A DNA stretch of 64,000 nucleotides, from NCBI RefSeq assembly GCF_033568475.1, contig NC_133122.1, positions 167,364,130 through 167,428,129 of the forward strand. The letters are read 5' to 3'. The stretch is from Henckelia pumila (lineage: Eukaryota > Streptophyta > Magnoliopsida > Lamiales > Gesneriaceae). Shown one piece after another: positions 32,976-44,433 of the stretch. A model generated the notes under the pieces. The model searched no databases and had not been told where the DNA came from. It worked only from the letters and a program-made list of their open reading frames with translations. Position numbers and translations under genes: made by a program. The number at the start of each line of letters is the position of its first letter. Position 1 is the first letter of the stretch.

Positions 32976-33540
32976 CAAAGTCCACCTCAGTGGCCCACAT
33001 CAGTGGAAATCAAAGCCCAGGCAGGTCTGGCACTCAAGGACCACATCAGTGGAACTCAAAGCCCAGACAGGTCTGGCACTCAAGGACCACATTAGTGGAA
33101 CTCAAAGCCCAGACAGGTTTGACACTCAAGGACCACATTAGTGGAACTCAAAGCCCAGGCAGGTCTGGCACTCAAGGACCACATCAGTAAAACTCAAAGC
33201 CCAGGCAGGTCTGGCATTCAAGGACCACTTCAGTGGAACTCAAAGCCCAGGCAGGTCTGGCACACAAATTCCACCTTAGTGGCCCACATCAGTGGAACTC
33301 AAAGCCCAGACAGGTCTGTCACTCAAGGACCACATCAGTGGAACTCAAAGCCCAGGCAGGTCTGGCGCACAAAGTCCATCTCAGTGGTCCACATCAGTGG
33401 AACTCAAAGCCCAGACAGGTCTGGCACTCAAGGACCATATCAGTGGAACTCAAAGCCCAGGCAGGTCTGGCGCACAATGTCCACCTCAGGGACCCACATC
33501 AGTGGAACTCAAAGATCAGGTAGGTCTGGCTCGAAAAATT
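32976..33540 (+). repeat. 46-bp tandem array behind the Tat integrase
   Basis: Eleven copies, counted from 33002, of a unit starting AGTGGAACTCAAAGCCCAGG and continuing CAGGTCTGGCACTCAAGGAC. Seven full copies are 46 bp, three are 59 bp (a 13-bp extension with TCAGTGGCCCACATC), and the last is partial. A partial leading copy begins near 32976. Unit length is not a multiple of three, and all three forward frames stay open across most of the array, so the three overlapping open frames are artefacts. Confidence 0.92.
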
Positions 33541-33691
33541 TAAGCAGGTTTGTCATATCAAATTTTTATTAGTTTAGGCAGGACTGGTGTCAAAAAATCA
33601 ACCCTTGGTACTTAAAAAATTTGATTGGGGCTCTATTTCAAAGATTGGTATGGTTTAAACAGTTAATAACTTGGGGCTTGATTTTTATTCG

Positions 33692-33960
33692 GCCATTCCA
33701 GGTACATGCAGATCGAGTTTCAATGAGTTAAAGTCATGGCTTGCATCCGGCCAATCCTGGTATATGTAGGTCAGGCTTTAATGATTCACAATCAATTTGA
33801 TTTTTATTCATCCAGTCTGGGAACATGTAGGTCGGGTTTTAATGAATTTGTTGTTCATCCAATCCGGGTACATGTAGGTCGGGATTTAATGATTTACAAT
33901 TAATTGGATTTTCATTCATCCACTCCGGGTAGATGTAGGTCGGGGTTTAATGACTTAATA
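33692..33960 (+). repeat. Second, degenerate tandem array
   Basis: Five diverged copies of a 47-64-bp unit with TCATCCAATCCGGGTACATG and TAGGTCGGGTTTTAATGA cores (start points near 33693, 33748, 33813, 33859 and 33920). Confidence 0.75.
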
Positions 33961-34154
33961 GATTTTGGCTCGACTGTCATTCACAATAAATACGAAGCAT
34001 GATAGAATGTCAATATAGAAGCCCGAATAAGCCAAAAATATTCATTCACAAAGGAACATAAACCATGTATCAGCCCGACCTGGGCAACAACAAAAATAAA
34101 TGACCGCGCAGGTTCTATAAAATGGATCATATTGTTCAAAAAAAAAAGAAGTAA

Positions 34155-36146
34155 TCAAGGGGCGGAGGCATCTGGTGTCCCTGAGCTCGGGTCGGGATTT
34201 TTTGTTTTCTCCAGCTCGGTATCTTCTGAGTCTTTGTCGGGCATGTCGTCAAGAGCTTTGGTACAGTCCAGAAAAAGAGCAGGGTGCTCGATCTCTGAAT
34301 ACCCATTATCCCTGAACTGGGCTAGGCACCCCTTAACGCCCTCATCAAAAAAGGTAGCCGCCTTCTCAGCTACCGCGTTTGAAAAATCCGCGGAGTTCAG
34401 GAACTCCTTTTTCCTGACCTCCTTCGCAGCCTCAAGCTGCTTGGTCAGGGCCCGTACTCGGTTCTCTAGTTCAATCTTATCCACCTCCAGCTCGGCAGTC
34501 TTTTTGTGGGAAACCTCAAGAGCATCTCGCCCGGACTCAATCTCCACCCTCATCTCGGTCACCTCCTCGTTGTGCTCCTTCTTCATCTCACGAGATTTCC
34601 GTGTGAGTTCAGAAATCCGAGCTACGAAGGCTTCTTGGTTCATGGTATGTTCTTCCCGGGCTTTAAAAGCTCGATTGGTGATCTCCCCTCCCCAAGCTAG
34701 AGCCTGTGAAAATATAAAGGGTAAATGACAGCTCGGTAAATGCTAGCTCGGTATACAAGGTAAGATTGAAAAATTGCAACATACCTGCAGGGATGCCAGA
34801 GCAAAGTTCTGTTCAGCCTCCAAGATTGGCACCGCTTGTAGGATTTTTAAGTCAGATCGGGAAATCAAGTTCTGCATTATGCCCAGGCAGCCTTGCGGGT
34901 CGGGCTTTGAGAAAAAAGACATATCTGGGACCCCGGGCTGATCAGGCATTCCTTGAACTCAATATCAGGTATGGATTCGAACTCCACTATGGGTTCCTTG
35001 CCACGAGCTCGGGATGAGGAAACAGTGGGCGGCTGCTGAAACTCGAGAAGACCAGTGCTGTGCTGGTCCTTGGCTTTGGAGTTTTTCTTTTTGGATGTAT
35101 CAGTAGGAGGGGGCTCAGGATGAGCACCGGCCTCACCTTCTGTTTTCTTCCTTTTCAGATTCTTTAGAGCAGCTCGGAAATTACCAGGCATGGCTGCAGA
35201 TCTGATCCTGTCGTCTAAATCAAACAAAAAGCGATAAATAAAATGCACGGGTTTAAGTTAATCTAGATAAGGGTAGCACGGGTACAGGGGTACTACCTAC
35301 ATCCCCTTCGATCTCTAATCCCTTCCCACTGAAGCCGTAATGACATAGCAGATCATCCTCAATCAGGCTTTCAATGTTAAAGGTTTGCACGGACATTGTG
35401 TTGATAAAGTTTGTGAAATCATAAGTGGGTAGAGCTATGGGTTCAGGGGTTGTGAAATTCATAGCCCAATTAGACCGACATTCCCAGGGCTGGTTGGGTT
35501 TAACATAAAAATACCTGTTTGTCCAACCCTTGTGGGAGGTAGGCTTACCCTTCAAAAAGGGGTACTCGGGTCGCATGGAAATATAAAAATGACCCAGGAC
35601 GGTTTTCTTAATTTGTAGGTAATAGGTGAAATTTCCTAAGTCTAAGGGAATTCTAAAAAAACAGAACAGGACAGCTAGGGATAAGATCGAACTAAAGGAA
35701 TTCGGGGACAACTGACTTGGACAGACGCAGAAATATTGACAGATTTGTGACACACAGCTCTGGAGAGGAAATCTCAAGACCATTTTTACCTGATCTAGAC
35801 TAAAACTTAGAAAGTCAAGGGGAGGTTTGTGAGCTCGGTCCTTCCGACCTGGGATTAGGAGGTCATAACCCTCAGGCATGCTCGATCTCTCCCTAATGAG
35901 GGGACCCAGGTTCGGGCTTAAATGGGAGGCCAATACCTCAAACCATTTTTTGCCTTTAGCAGATAATCGGGCTTCGTCCGACCTAAGTCTGTGTAGTCGC
36001 TTCAATTTTTCCTCTCGAGTTTCCGATAAATCCAGATCTGAACTTGGATTTTCGGAGTCGGAATGCTCGGGGTTGTCAGAAGGAGAGTTAGGTGCATGAA
36101 CAAATTCTACTATCTCTCTAACGGAAGTCTCATTCAGAGATGACAT
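34155..36146 (-). pseudogene. Antisense gene of the Tat element (gypsy-type transposon domain), three exons
   Basis: Downstream of pol and opposite to it lies a spliced gene. Exon 1 runs 36146-35297 from the ATG of MSSLNETSVREIVEF. It has an acidic linker, KGKKWFEVLASHLSPNLGPL, SSMPEGYDLLIP, and SFSLDQVKMVLRFPLQ through GWTNRYFYVKPNQPWECRSNW. This resembles the plant 'putative gypsy type transposon' family (Pfam Transposase_28, from memory). Intron 1 is 35296-35215 (GTAGTA...TTTAG, 82 bp). Exon 2 is 35214-34785, with a basic KRKK region. Intron 2 is 34784-34704 (GTATGT...TTCACAG, 81 bp). Exon 3 is 34703-34155, a coiled coil (VARISELTRKSREMKKEHNEE to RALTKQLEAAKEVRKKEF). One frameshift in exon 2 near 34935 separates the two frames; otherwise both splices keep frame. 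Function unknown; antisense ORFs are reported in Tat/Retand-type elements. Confidence 0.75.
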
Positions 36147-36569
36147 ATTAACTAACCTAAGGAAAGAAAGGTAAGACTTACAAATGGATAGGCTGCAGTG
36201 GTATGGCTCGGGAACGACACAAGAAGGACGGGAATAGGCAGTCCGGGTCGGGTGAGCTCTCGAAATTTCTAAAGCATAACAGTACAAGAGTGAAAGGTAA
36301 AAAACGAAATTGGTGAATTGATCTAGACCGTGGATTGTTACCTCGATCTACGGCTCAGGACGGGACAAGTTAGGCCATCTAAGCTTTGGGAGGTGAACAG
36401 TCCGAGGACATCTAGGTCGTCCATTAAAAACACATCACGCGGATCCTGATCTGGACCGTCTAAAAGACACATCGCATGAATTCAATTTTGAGCTGTTCGA
36501 ATGAAGCATGGGTAGTTCGGGGTCCGGACTGCATTCTTGGTCTGAATTCATTCTTCTTTTAGACCAGTT
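36147..36569. other. Tat-element region before the 3' LTR
   Basis: No coding feature recognised. It contains the inferred 5' flank of the antisense gene and short GGACCGT/ACCGTC-type strings; no clear TATA box for the antisense gene was found. Confidence 0.5.
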
Positions 36570-36576
36570 AGGGAGG
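36570..36576 (+). promoter_or_regulatory. Polypurine tract of the Tat element
   Basis: AGGGAGG six bases before the 3' LTR start; short but the only purine run at the right place. Confidence 0.55.
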
Positions 36577-36582
36577 TACTAT

Positions 36583-37224
36583 TGATACCCCGGGAAATTA
36601 TTTTAACCCGAACCCGTTCATTATGAGTTTAAGAGGGTTGACACAATTATGGGATTATTATTATATATAAGGTCCAGCCCAGTTTCCTACCTGTTAGGGC
36701 GTGTCAAGACCTGGGCTGCTGTTAATGGGACAACCAGAGCTGGGGCCCAATGGGCTTGGTATATTTTCTAGTTCAAGTGGGACTCGAATACATTGAAGAT
36801 AAGCTTGACTATTGCACAGATATGAATGAGATAGGGATAAATTCAAGGGTGGAGCAATGAATGAAGAGTCCTACTCCATGACATGTTATAATTCGACTAG
36901 GTAACTTACTCTATTTTTCCTATAAATACAGGTACTGTTATGGTTGTGTTCATTCATTACTCACTATTCATTATTCATCACACATTCACTCTCACTTTTA
37001 CAGCCATGCACCCATACTCTCTCGTTTTCGTATTAATCATACCCCCTGCCTTCAAGACACTGACTTAGGCATCGGAGGGGTCACGCCAAAAATACATTCG
37101 GCGCCCCCCTGACCTAGTTGTTGCCTGTGCAGAACTTGGTGGTACTCGACCCGACCTGCTTCATTGAAGATTTGGAGGATCCATTCTACCGCACCGAACC
37201 CGAGGTAAAATTCCGACATCATCA
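36583..37224 (+). repeat. 3' LTR of the Tat element
   Basis: 642 bp, pairs with 16243-16884, TATA box at 36921-36928, and is followed by the GACTT duplication. Differences from the 5' LTR are mostly substitutions, several percent by eye. Confidence 0.9.
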
Positions 37225-37229
37225 GACTT

Positions 37230-37970
37230 AGTTTTGATTCATTATGTTTATTAGTGAGTAGTAGTTTTTCTTCGATCAAGGCCACGTGATTGGGCCATAT
37301 AATTTATGTAGAAAACTTGATGGTTTATTCAAGAATTTTCAGACTTTATTTTATTTTATTGATTATCGAATTTATATTTGTCTTGTGAATTTCCTGGCCA
37401 GTTATTTGATTGCATGTTAATTGATTCCAATTCGACAGAGGAGGTTTCGATTTTGATCACTTCGATATTCAACATGTTGTAAAACCAACTAGAAATAGAA
37501 TTTGGTTTCAATGTGCGGTTTAAGTGTTTACTGAATTTTCAAAGTTCATCATGCATTCAAATTTTATTAGAATTACGAAAGATTAATCCGTCAATATTTG
37601 AATAGGTTTGATTGTTCTAGAAATAGTCCTTTGAACAAATTAGGAAAATTCCCGTGAATTAAGATTAAGGATGATGTCTTAGATCGACAGCTTGTTACAT
37701 GAATTGTCTGGTACCTACGTGTGTCCTTGATCAAATTATTTCCAATTTGAATTTTAGTCTAAAATTTTCTGTTGCATTTTTATTGAGTTAAAATTTAATT
37801 GCAATTTAGTTTTTTAGTTAAATCTAAAATCACTTTGTTTGATTCGTCTAGATTAATTAGGAATAATTATATTCTGGTAGTCATATTTATACAGTCCCTG
37901 TGGGTTCGACATCTGATTTTAATCACTATCTATAACTTGACCTGGTACGCTTGCCAGTTGAAAACCAAAA
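37230..37970 (+). repeat. Old LTR fragment, right part
   Basis: Continues the LTR begun at 15635: the sequence joins without a gap once the Tat element and one GACTT are removed. It contains the string AGTCCCTGTGGGTTCGAC, common just before the end of plant gypsy LTRs, then ACTTGACCTGGTACGCTTGCCA. No PBS and no target duplication matching the left flank follow, so the LTR is probably truncated here. Confidence 0.55.
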
Positions 37971-37974
37971 AATC

Positions 37975-40945
37975 TGAAGTGCGGAAATAATGGATAAAGC
38001 ATCCTCAAATTAAAACTTTCAAATTTAATCATAATATAAAAATAATCAAGAAACTGAACAATTTCTACAATTTTCTAAATATACTCATAAACCTTAAATA
38101 AAATATATGACATACAATTTACATAAAAATAACATTATGCGGAAAGCTAGCATAGGTCAAGGGTATCGTGCTCTGCCGCATTGCAATTCCCTCAAGTGTC
38201 CCGCCTCTCGATCTCAACGAAAAAACCTGCACCAAACAAGTGTAGTGAGCCTAAAAACTCAACAAGTATAATCCTTTAATAGCAAATATATTAGATATTA
38301 CATGCACATACCTTTAAAATAATTGTAATCAAATACTTTGAAACTTTACTCGAAAAATGCTTTTAACTAAAAATAAGACTTGAACTAAAAGAGGTCGCAT
38401 ACATTAAAACTCACTCAACTTGAACTTAAACTAGAAACTTTAACTGAAAAATCATGCTAGAAACTTTAATTGATATTTAACTTAAATTTTTCTTTGAATT
38501 TAGATCTTCAATTGTGACTCCTCGTTCGATTGATCAATCTATAGCTATAGTACTATGCTAGCAAGAAAACCAAGATTTCTCCCGACTCCACATTGCCCCT
38601 TGATGGCAAGGAAATTAAGATTTCTCTCAACTCTACAATACCCCTCATTGGCAAGGAAATCTAGATTTCTCCCAACTCTACAATACCCCTAGTTTGGCAA
38701 GGAAATCAAGATGTCTCCCAACTCCAAAATACCGCTTGTTTGGCAAGTAAACCGAGACATCTCCCAGCTCATCATTGCACGTCAATAGTCACAATCAATT
38801 TTCCTCATTCAAAACCTTTTCTTTTCACTTCATAACTCAGCATAACTTTCTTGCCTTTAACTTATCAAGCATGGTTGGAAACACTCGAGTTACACTTATA
38901 TATGTCATGCATCATCATCTACAAAATGACTACAAAATATTACTTGACACACTTTAAAATAAGAGATTTAAATGCAATACATGATGGTTAAAGGTGTTGC
39001 CCCTAGGCTAAGGATCCAACCCACACACTTAACTTTTCTCTCAATAAAACTCAATACGGGCGCCGGTCCCGTATAATCTATAACTCAACCTTCCCTTAAC
39101 CAAAATGCTTCCTACTCAAACCGGAACTTTCTACACACCTTGAACTAACCCAAGAATCAGTCCTTAACTCCTCGAGCAAAACCGAGCAGCCTGCACGAAC
39201 AGGATTTCCACACAGCCCCTATCCTCCACATAATTCTTCACTAACCACTCCACTTAAACCACCCATAACTTAACCAAAACTTATCCAATTGCTGTCCACT
39301 TGAACCGAAATGCTCCCCACATCCTAAAATTGACCTAAGACCAAACCACACCATAACCAAACAGCCCGAAACCACCGTCTGAACCAAACACATACAACCA
39401 TCAACAAAGAAGCATCATCTAGCACACCCAACCTATACATTCAACTTCAATCCTTTGCTCCCCTTAACCTCAACCAGCCTTGAACCAACCCATACAAACA
39501 CCATGGACCACCACTTGAGCCAACCCTAGCCTCCAAACCAGCCCAGGTTCAACCAACCACTCAACACCCGAACCAACTCACATACACTAACAAACAACAA
39601 CTAAACCAGTCGGTTAGGGCTCCCCCATATACCAGCCCCTATTCCTTCTATATAAAACCTTCCCAGCTCCAAAACAAAACCAATAACAAGGTTCAGAACC
39701 CATAGCTAGGGCATCCCTGAACCATCATGAGCAATAAATTAAAAAATAATCATAAATCCTCATCAATTTTGCACCAAGATTTCGAAATGCTTTCATATAT
39801 GCATAAATCATTTAAACACCTTTAATGTAACTCAAAAGCACCACAACCCAACATAATATTTCGAAAATAACATGAATCCTAACTGAAAATGTAAGCAACA
39901 TTTCAAAATTTTTGCTCAAACCTCAAGAAAATCGAACCCTAGCTACAATAACAATAATACAACAATATATCACTTGCATGGTGAGAAAAAGAAGTTTATA
40001 CTTGCCTCAAACCTTCGAAATAATTCCCATAACTTAGCTTAAATTGTAGAGGAGAGGGAGGAGAGAACTTTTTCTTGAGGAGCCACACCATTCCAGCCAA
40101 CTAGAGAGGAGGGGGTCATGGAGGAGGAGCAAGGGGGCGGCGGGTTTGGGGCTTGGGAGGAGAGTGAAAGGTTTGTTCTTTTAATTAGGGTTATAGTAAT
40201 AAGTGTGTGTATAAACTTGTGTGCATAGGTGTGTGTATAGAAGTTGCTACTTTTTAAAATAATAAAAGTTCTACTTTGAAAATAACAACTACTACACAAC
40301 ACCCACAACACTTAATTAAAAATTCTTATATTTAAAAATATTTAGTTGAAATGAATTAAATAACATCTATCCGGGTTTTAAAATACTAATTTTGAAGGTC
40401 AGTAAATAAATTCTACAATTCTTTTTAAAATAATTATGATTACTCAAAAATTCTTAAAATGAAGCTTTATCTACTTTTCTCAACTTTTAAAGATTTAAAA
40501 ATCTCTAAATAAAATATACCTCAATATCCTCGGTTTCTCTCGTCGGCCCTGAAATAATGTAACTCAAAAATTCTTTAAAAATAATCAATACTTAAATATT
40601 TTGATGTCACAAATATAATTAAAACATTTAAATACTAAAAAAAGCAATTAAATAAATTTATTTAAAGAAATACACAAGCGAAATTAAAAATCTTTAATGA
40701 AGTTGGACAATTAAAAGCACTTAAATAAATAAGTTGGAGAATTCAAATTATTTAAATAAGCAAGCTTAAATATTTAAAATCATTAAATAATAAGTTGTAC
40801 AATAAAATCATTTAAATAAATAAATAACATTTTATTAACACGTAAATTAAATAAAGAATTTAAATCAATTAAACTTAAAAATAATAATCATATTATTTAT
40901 TTAATTTTATGCATGCAATTTGAAACATTGGTTTGAGGCATTACA
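37975..40945 (+). repeat. Chromovirus-type LTR, truncated at its 5' end
   Basis: A roughly 3-kb non-coding unit shares the order of landmarks of the LTR at 58158-60667: an AAGTATAAT(GAG)-type string about 300 bp in, a short tandem array, and a TATA box (TATATAAAA, 39649-39657) at about 56% of its length. It ends GAGGCATTACA at 40945. No PBS follows, so it is a solo or 3' LTR. The TGTGACG-type start is missing, and it abuts the old LTR fragment directly, suggesting a deletion junction near 37970. Plus orientation is inferred from these parallels. Confidence 0.5.
38561..38788 (+). repeat. Five tandem copies of a 45-46-bp unit in the LTR
   Basis: Units begin GCAAGRAAAY and contain AGATTTCTCYCAACTC and ATACCCC. 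They lie about 590-810 bp into the truncated LTR, upstream of its TATA box, so they may act as U3 repeats. Confidence 0.75.
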
Positions 40946-41281
40946 CTGATTATCACGTTTAAGTTATTTTGCATGCTTAAACTTTGATTAATTAGTTATT
41001 CCGGGTCGGATCACTATAATAATGAAGTAATGGATCTACATATGCACACATAATATGTAAAAATCGGTATGAAAAAATATATAATTAAAAACAAATTCTA
41101 ACCTCTTGTCACTGATATTAATTTGATTATAAAACTATCATGATCCTACGAACAGAGAAAACACATATCTTCTATAAATTTATGAGATCATTTGTATATA
41201 TTGTGCCTTTTTATGAATAATTTCATTGATATAAGGATTTTGTATGCCACTATTTGTAGATGCTCGTAATTAACCATTATA
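40946..41281. other. Short AT-rich stretch, no feature recognised
   Basis: Between the LTR end and the hAT-like element. No open frame or repeat boundary could be supported. Confidence 0.5.
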
Positions 41282-41289
41282 AGGAGACT

Positions 41290-42049
41290 CAGGGACGTAG
41301 CCAGAAATCTTTTTGACCTTGGGCTAACTGTTTTTTGACAGGTTGTTCGTCGTCATTGTTCTTTCATTAGAAAAATCAACTTATTATGAAATAAATATAC
41401 AATTAAATTTTTAGAAAATTAACTGGTTTTATACATTCAATATGTAATAATAAAGTCCCAAAAAGCACAACGAACAAGAAAAAAATGCAAGATGAAAAAA
41501 AAAATTATGGGAACCATTTTCTCGAACAATTCAAGTAATGAGATATAACCAATATACAAGCTATAAATCGATGACAACACAAATAAAAGCAAAACACAAA
41601 CATAATTTCACTAATTGTCTAAGAATTCAACAAAATCACCATGAATAAAATTGACTTATCCAAACAAATAAACATAAAAATTAAACAAATTTTCAATAAT
41701 AAACTTGGTTATTAAGGAGATATAAAAATTTGACTATCATAGTAATTAACCGATTTTGAGGTGAGAGAAAAATATAGAAATTGATTAAACATAAATGTAT
41801 TTTTTAATAGGATAATTAAATTTAATGTGATAAAAAAATTCAATTGCTAATTAAATTTAATGGGCTAAAAAAATTCATTAATGGGCTAAAGATCCAAAAA
41901 AAATTTTACTAGGGCTAAAACCCAATAAAAAATAAAAAAAACACTTCAAACCTCATAAAAAATAAAAAAAACAAATTTTTTAATATCTAACTAAAAGAAA
42001 TTGACTAGAGCTGGAGCCCACCCCAACCTTTGGGGTGGCTCCGTCCCTT
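41290..42049. mobile_element. Non-autonomous hAT-like element
   Basis: A 760-bp AT-rich element with short inverted ends: left CAGGGACGTAGCCAGAAA, right (complement) AAGGGACGGAGCCACCCC, sharing AGGGACG(K)AGCCA. It is flanked by a perfect 8-bp duplication AGGAGACT (41282-41289 and 42050-42057), the size made by hAT transposases. No transposase frame is present. Several inner strings resemble each other (AATTTAATGGGCTAAA-type, about 41816-41895). Confidence 0.8.
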
Positions 42050-42087
42050 AGGAGACTCGAGGGTTGACAATTTTGATGATATATATG

Positions 42088-43707
42088 TGTTAGAGTAGAT
42101 GCCCTGCAAGCCAACTGTTGGCTAGGGATTTTATTTACTCAAGTGTAATAAACAATCTTTATTTTAATATAATTACTCTTTTATTCAATTTTGGCATTTA
42201 CTTTATCTGCATACCCATGCAAGCTGCATAGATAAAGACCTTGAATATACTATAGTAAATAAATATGAGGTTTTACATGTGATGACAATCATGAAACACA
42301 TATTTCAATTACTGTATATTCTAAATTAAGTTCCTAGTCGATTGAGCCGTCCAAAATAAGGATAAGGATCGCTCGAGCTCGAGACTAGAATCTGTGATGA
42401 TGTGTACCACGTTTCATTGGTATGGACATAGAGATGTTCAATCATACAGATTGGTGCTCATACGAGGAGTTCACTGAACTACCCTCTCTCGGATTTCCCA
42501 AGTGGTTATTATTCATCGAGTGGATAAATCCGTGGTTATGGGTGTACACCATTAGTCCTTACGACCCGAGACAACACTGAGGCTCTACATGCTAGGATTG
42601 TGCTTTGACTCGTTTACCGACTCCAAGAGGGTCATCAGGTGGCGGGATTGGGTACAGTTACGACACATGTAGGAGCCAGTGCATTGTAGTCGGGAATTCA
42701 CCGCTCACCTACGGGTGTGGATATCCTATGTGATCTTATAAGATAGTAGTGCATGGAATCTCTGGCCAGAGTATGAAATGTACATTAGGGTAAAGTGGTT
42801 TCCTAGTTGCACATGCGATGCCACTATGTATTCTCTTAGATGTATCACATCGTTATCGAACTTCACATGCAACCCTCGATGAACTAATGGTTGCAGATTC
42901 GATCGGGATATATGAGATGAAGGGGCCGTACTGTACGATAACCATAATCGACTGGTTCTTGCAGGAACTATCAGTGATACCTAAGGAATCATGGGGCGAT
43001 GCTACTAGACGCTCTTACCATGATTCGATGGGTCCAATCAAAAATGAATTCTGACATTCTTATGATCAAGGAGTTGATTCATAGAATGAGGCTAATAAGG
43101 GTAAGCTCGTATAAAGGACAATGTCCTGAATCACAAAGAGTTGTGAACCCACGGCTTGCTGTATCCCTAAACTATTGAGGGTCACACAAGCACTAGTTTC
43201 CCTATTCCCGTTGAGATAATAAATTCAAAGAGTTGAATTTATAATAAACAAATTTGATTGGATCAAATGATAAGCTTATAAATGAGTTTATAATGTCTTA
43301 TAGAATTTTTAAGAGCACAACTGCTAAAAACAGTTAAGGGAGTGCACCTGCTTAATTTGAGTGGTAGTGTTTCAAAATTAGCAGCTGTCTTATTTATACT
43401 TTATTGGTTTCGAAAATTCAAGTGTGCATCATAATAACGATTGATTTAAAATCGTCACATCGATGATATTGGATCATCGATCGGGATTATGATAATATTA
43501 ATACAATAGATACATGATTCATGGGCTAGTAGGAGTACAAGCACATCATGATAAATTATTAAAGTAATGGACTTTAATAAATTAATAGTATTTTAGTTGG
43601 ACTATAATAAAACCCACTAGTTGTATTAATACATGATATTAATTTGTTTAAGAAAATAATATTGATACCATAATATATAAATTGCACACAAAGGAAACTA
43701 TAATATA

Positions 43708-43770
<63 letters not shown>

Positions 43771-44337
43771 CGAGAATATCATCCCATGATTGGAATGATA
43801 TTTTCTAAATCTTAATTATGTATATATGTAATAATTAAAGTTGCTTAATTTAATTTACATATCTAATTAAGATATACTTATATATATATATTAATATGGA
43901 TAGATTTTCGAGACTCAATTCATTCTAGCAAGTAATTTTTCGAAATTGCTCTCTCCCTTGTGCTCTAAGAATTTCGGCCACCCTAATCAATAGGGATTTG
44001 AGTCGTCACTCCTTGTTCATTCAATCTCAACACAAATTTCTTCTTTTCTCTCTAGTGCGAGTTAGAAGAGGAATAGGCAAACTGATCGTGGACTTGATTC
44101 GGAGATTGAAGAAGGAGATACTCTAGTTGATCGTTCGTAGGGAATTACAACAAGAGCTATATCCGCTAATCCCGGAATAGTTGGTGTCAAGTGAGATATT
44201 CACTAAAGGTATAATTTCGTAAACATCCTATGAATGTCAATTAAACCATACGAGTGTCCAAGCATGTTTTGAATGTCAAGACGAAAAATTTTAATTTTCC
44301 GCTGCGTCTTGGGTACGAGAAAAATGGTACTCCAACA
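42088..44337 (+). repeat. 5' LTR of the older Copia
   Basis: Starts TGTTAGAGTAGATGCCC, ends GGTACTCCAACA. It contains a long TA microsatellite (about 43704-43766). Blocks such as TTCCTAGTCGATTGAGCCGTCC are shared with the LTR of the young Copia, showing common descent of the two LTRs. Confidence 0.92.
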
Positions 44338-44338
44338 G

Positions 44339-44351
44339 TGGTATCAGAGTC
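44339..44351 (+). promoter_or_regulatory. Primer-binding site of the older Copia
   Basis: TGGTATCAGAGTC one base after the LTR; one mismatch from the tRNA-Met type site. Confidence 0.88.
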
Positions 44352-44433
44352 AGGTTCTCTATATCGTATGGTTAATTTCATGTTGAGTTTTTTTTTTTAT
44401 TTCTAACCGCATAAGAAAATTCTGAAAAATCGC

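Larger units (their letters stand above)
16243..37224 (+). mobile_element. Ty3/gypsy retrotransposon, Tat lineage, carrying nested insertions
   Basis: 642-bp LTRs (16243-16884 and 36583-37224) begin TGATACCYCGG and end CCGACATCATCA. They are flanked by a perfect 5-bp target duplication GACTT (16238-16242 and 37225-37229). A PBS TGGCGCCGTCTGTG follows the left LTR, and a purine-rich tract precedes the right one. The order is gag, protease, RT, RNase H, a second archaeal-type RNase H, integrase, two tandem arrays, and an antisense gene. The double RNase H and the antisense gene are known hallmarks of Tat/Retand-type elements. The interior contains a solo Copia LTR and a full Copia. Removing both leaves about 10.0 kb. 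LTRs differ by several percent and the coding frames carry at least eight lesions, so the copy is dead. Confidence 0.92.

Noticed and set aside
32939-33572. Repetitive Ser/Gln/Gly-rich proteins over the 46-bp array
   Set aside because: The array is open in three forward frames, with no start or domain; better explained as untranslated tandem repeat.
34132-34728. Plus-strand Ser-rich frame of 198 codons
   Set aside because: It is the shadow of exon 3 of the antisense gene, whose coiled-coil composition and splice sites are more convincing.
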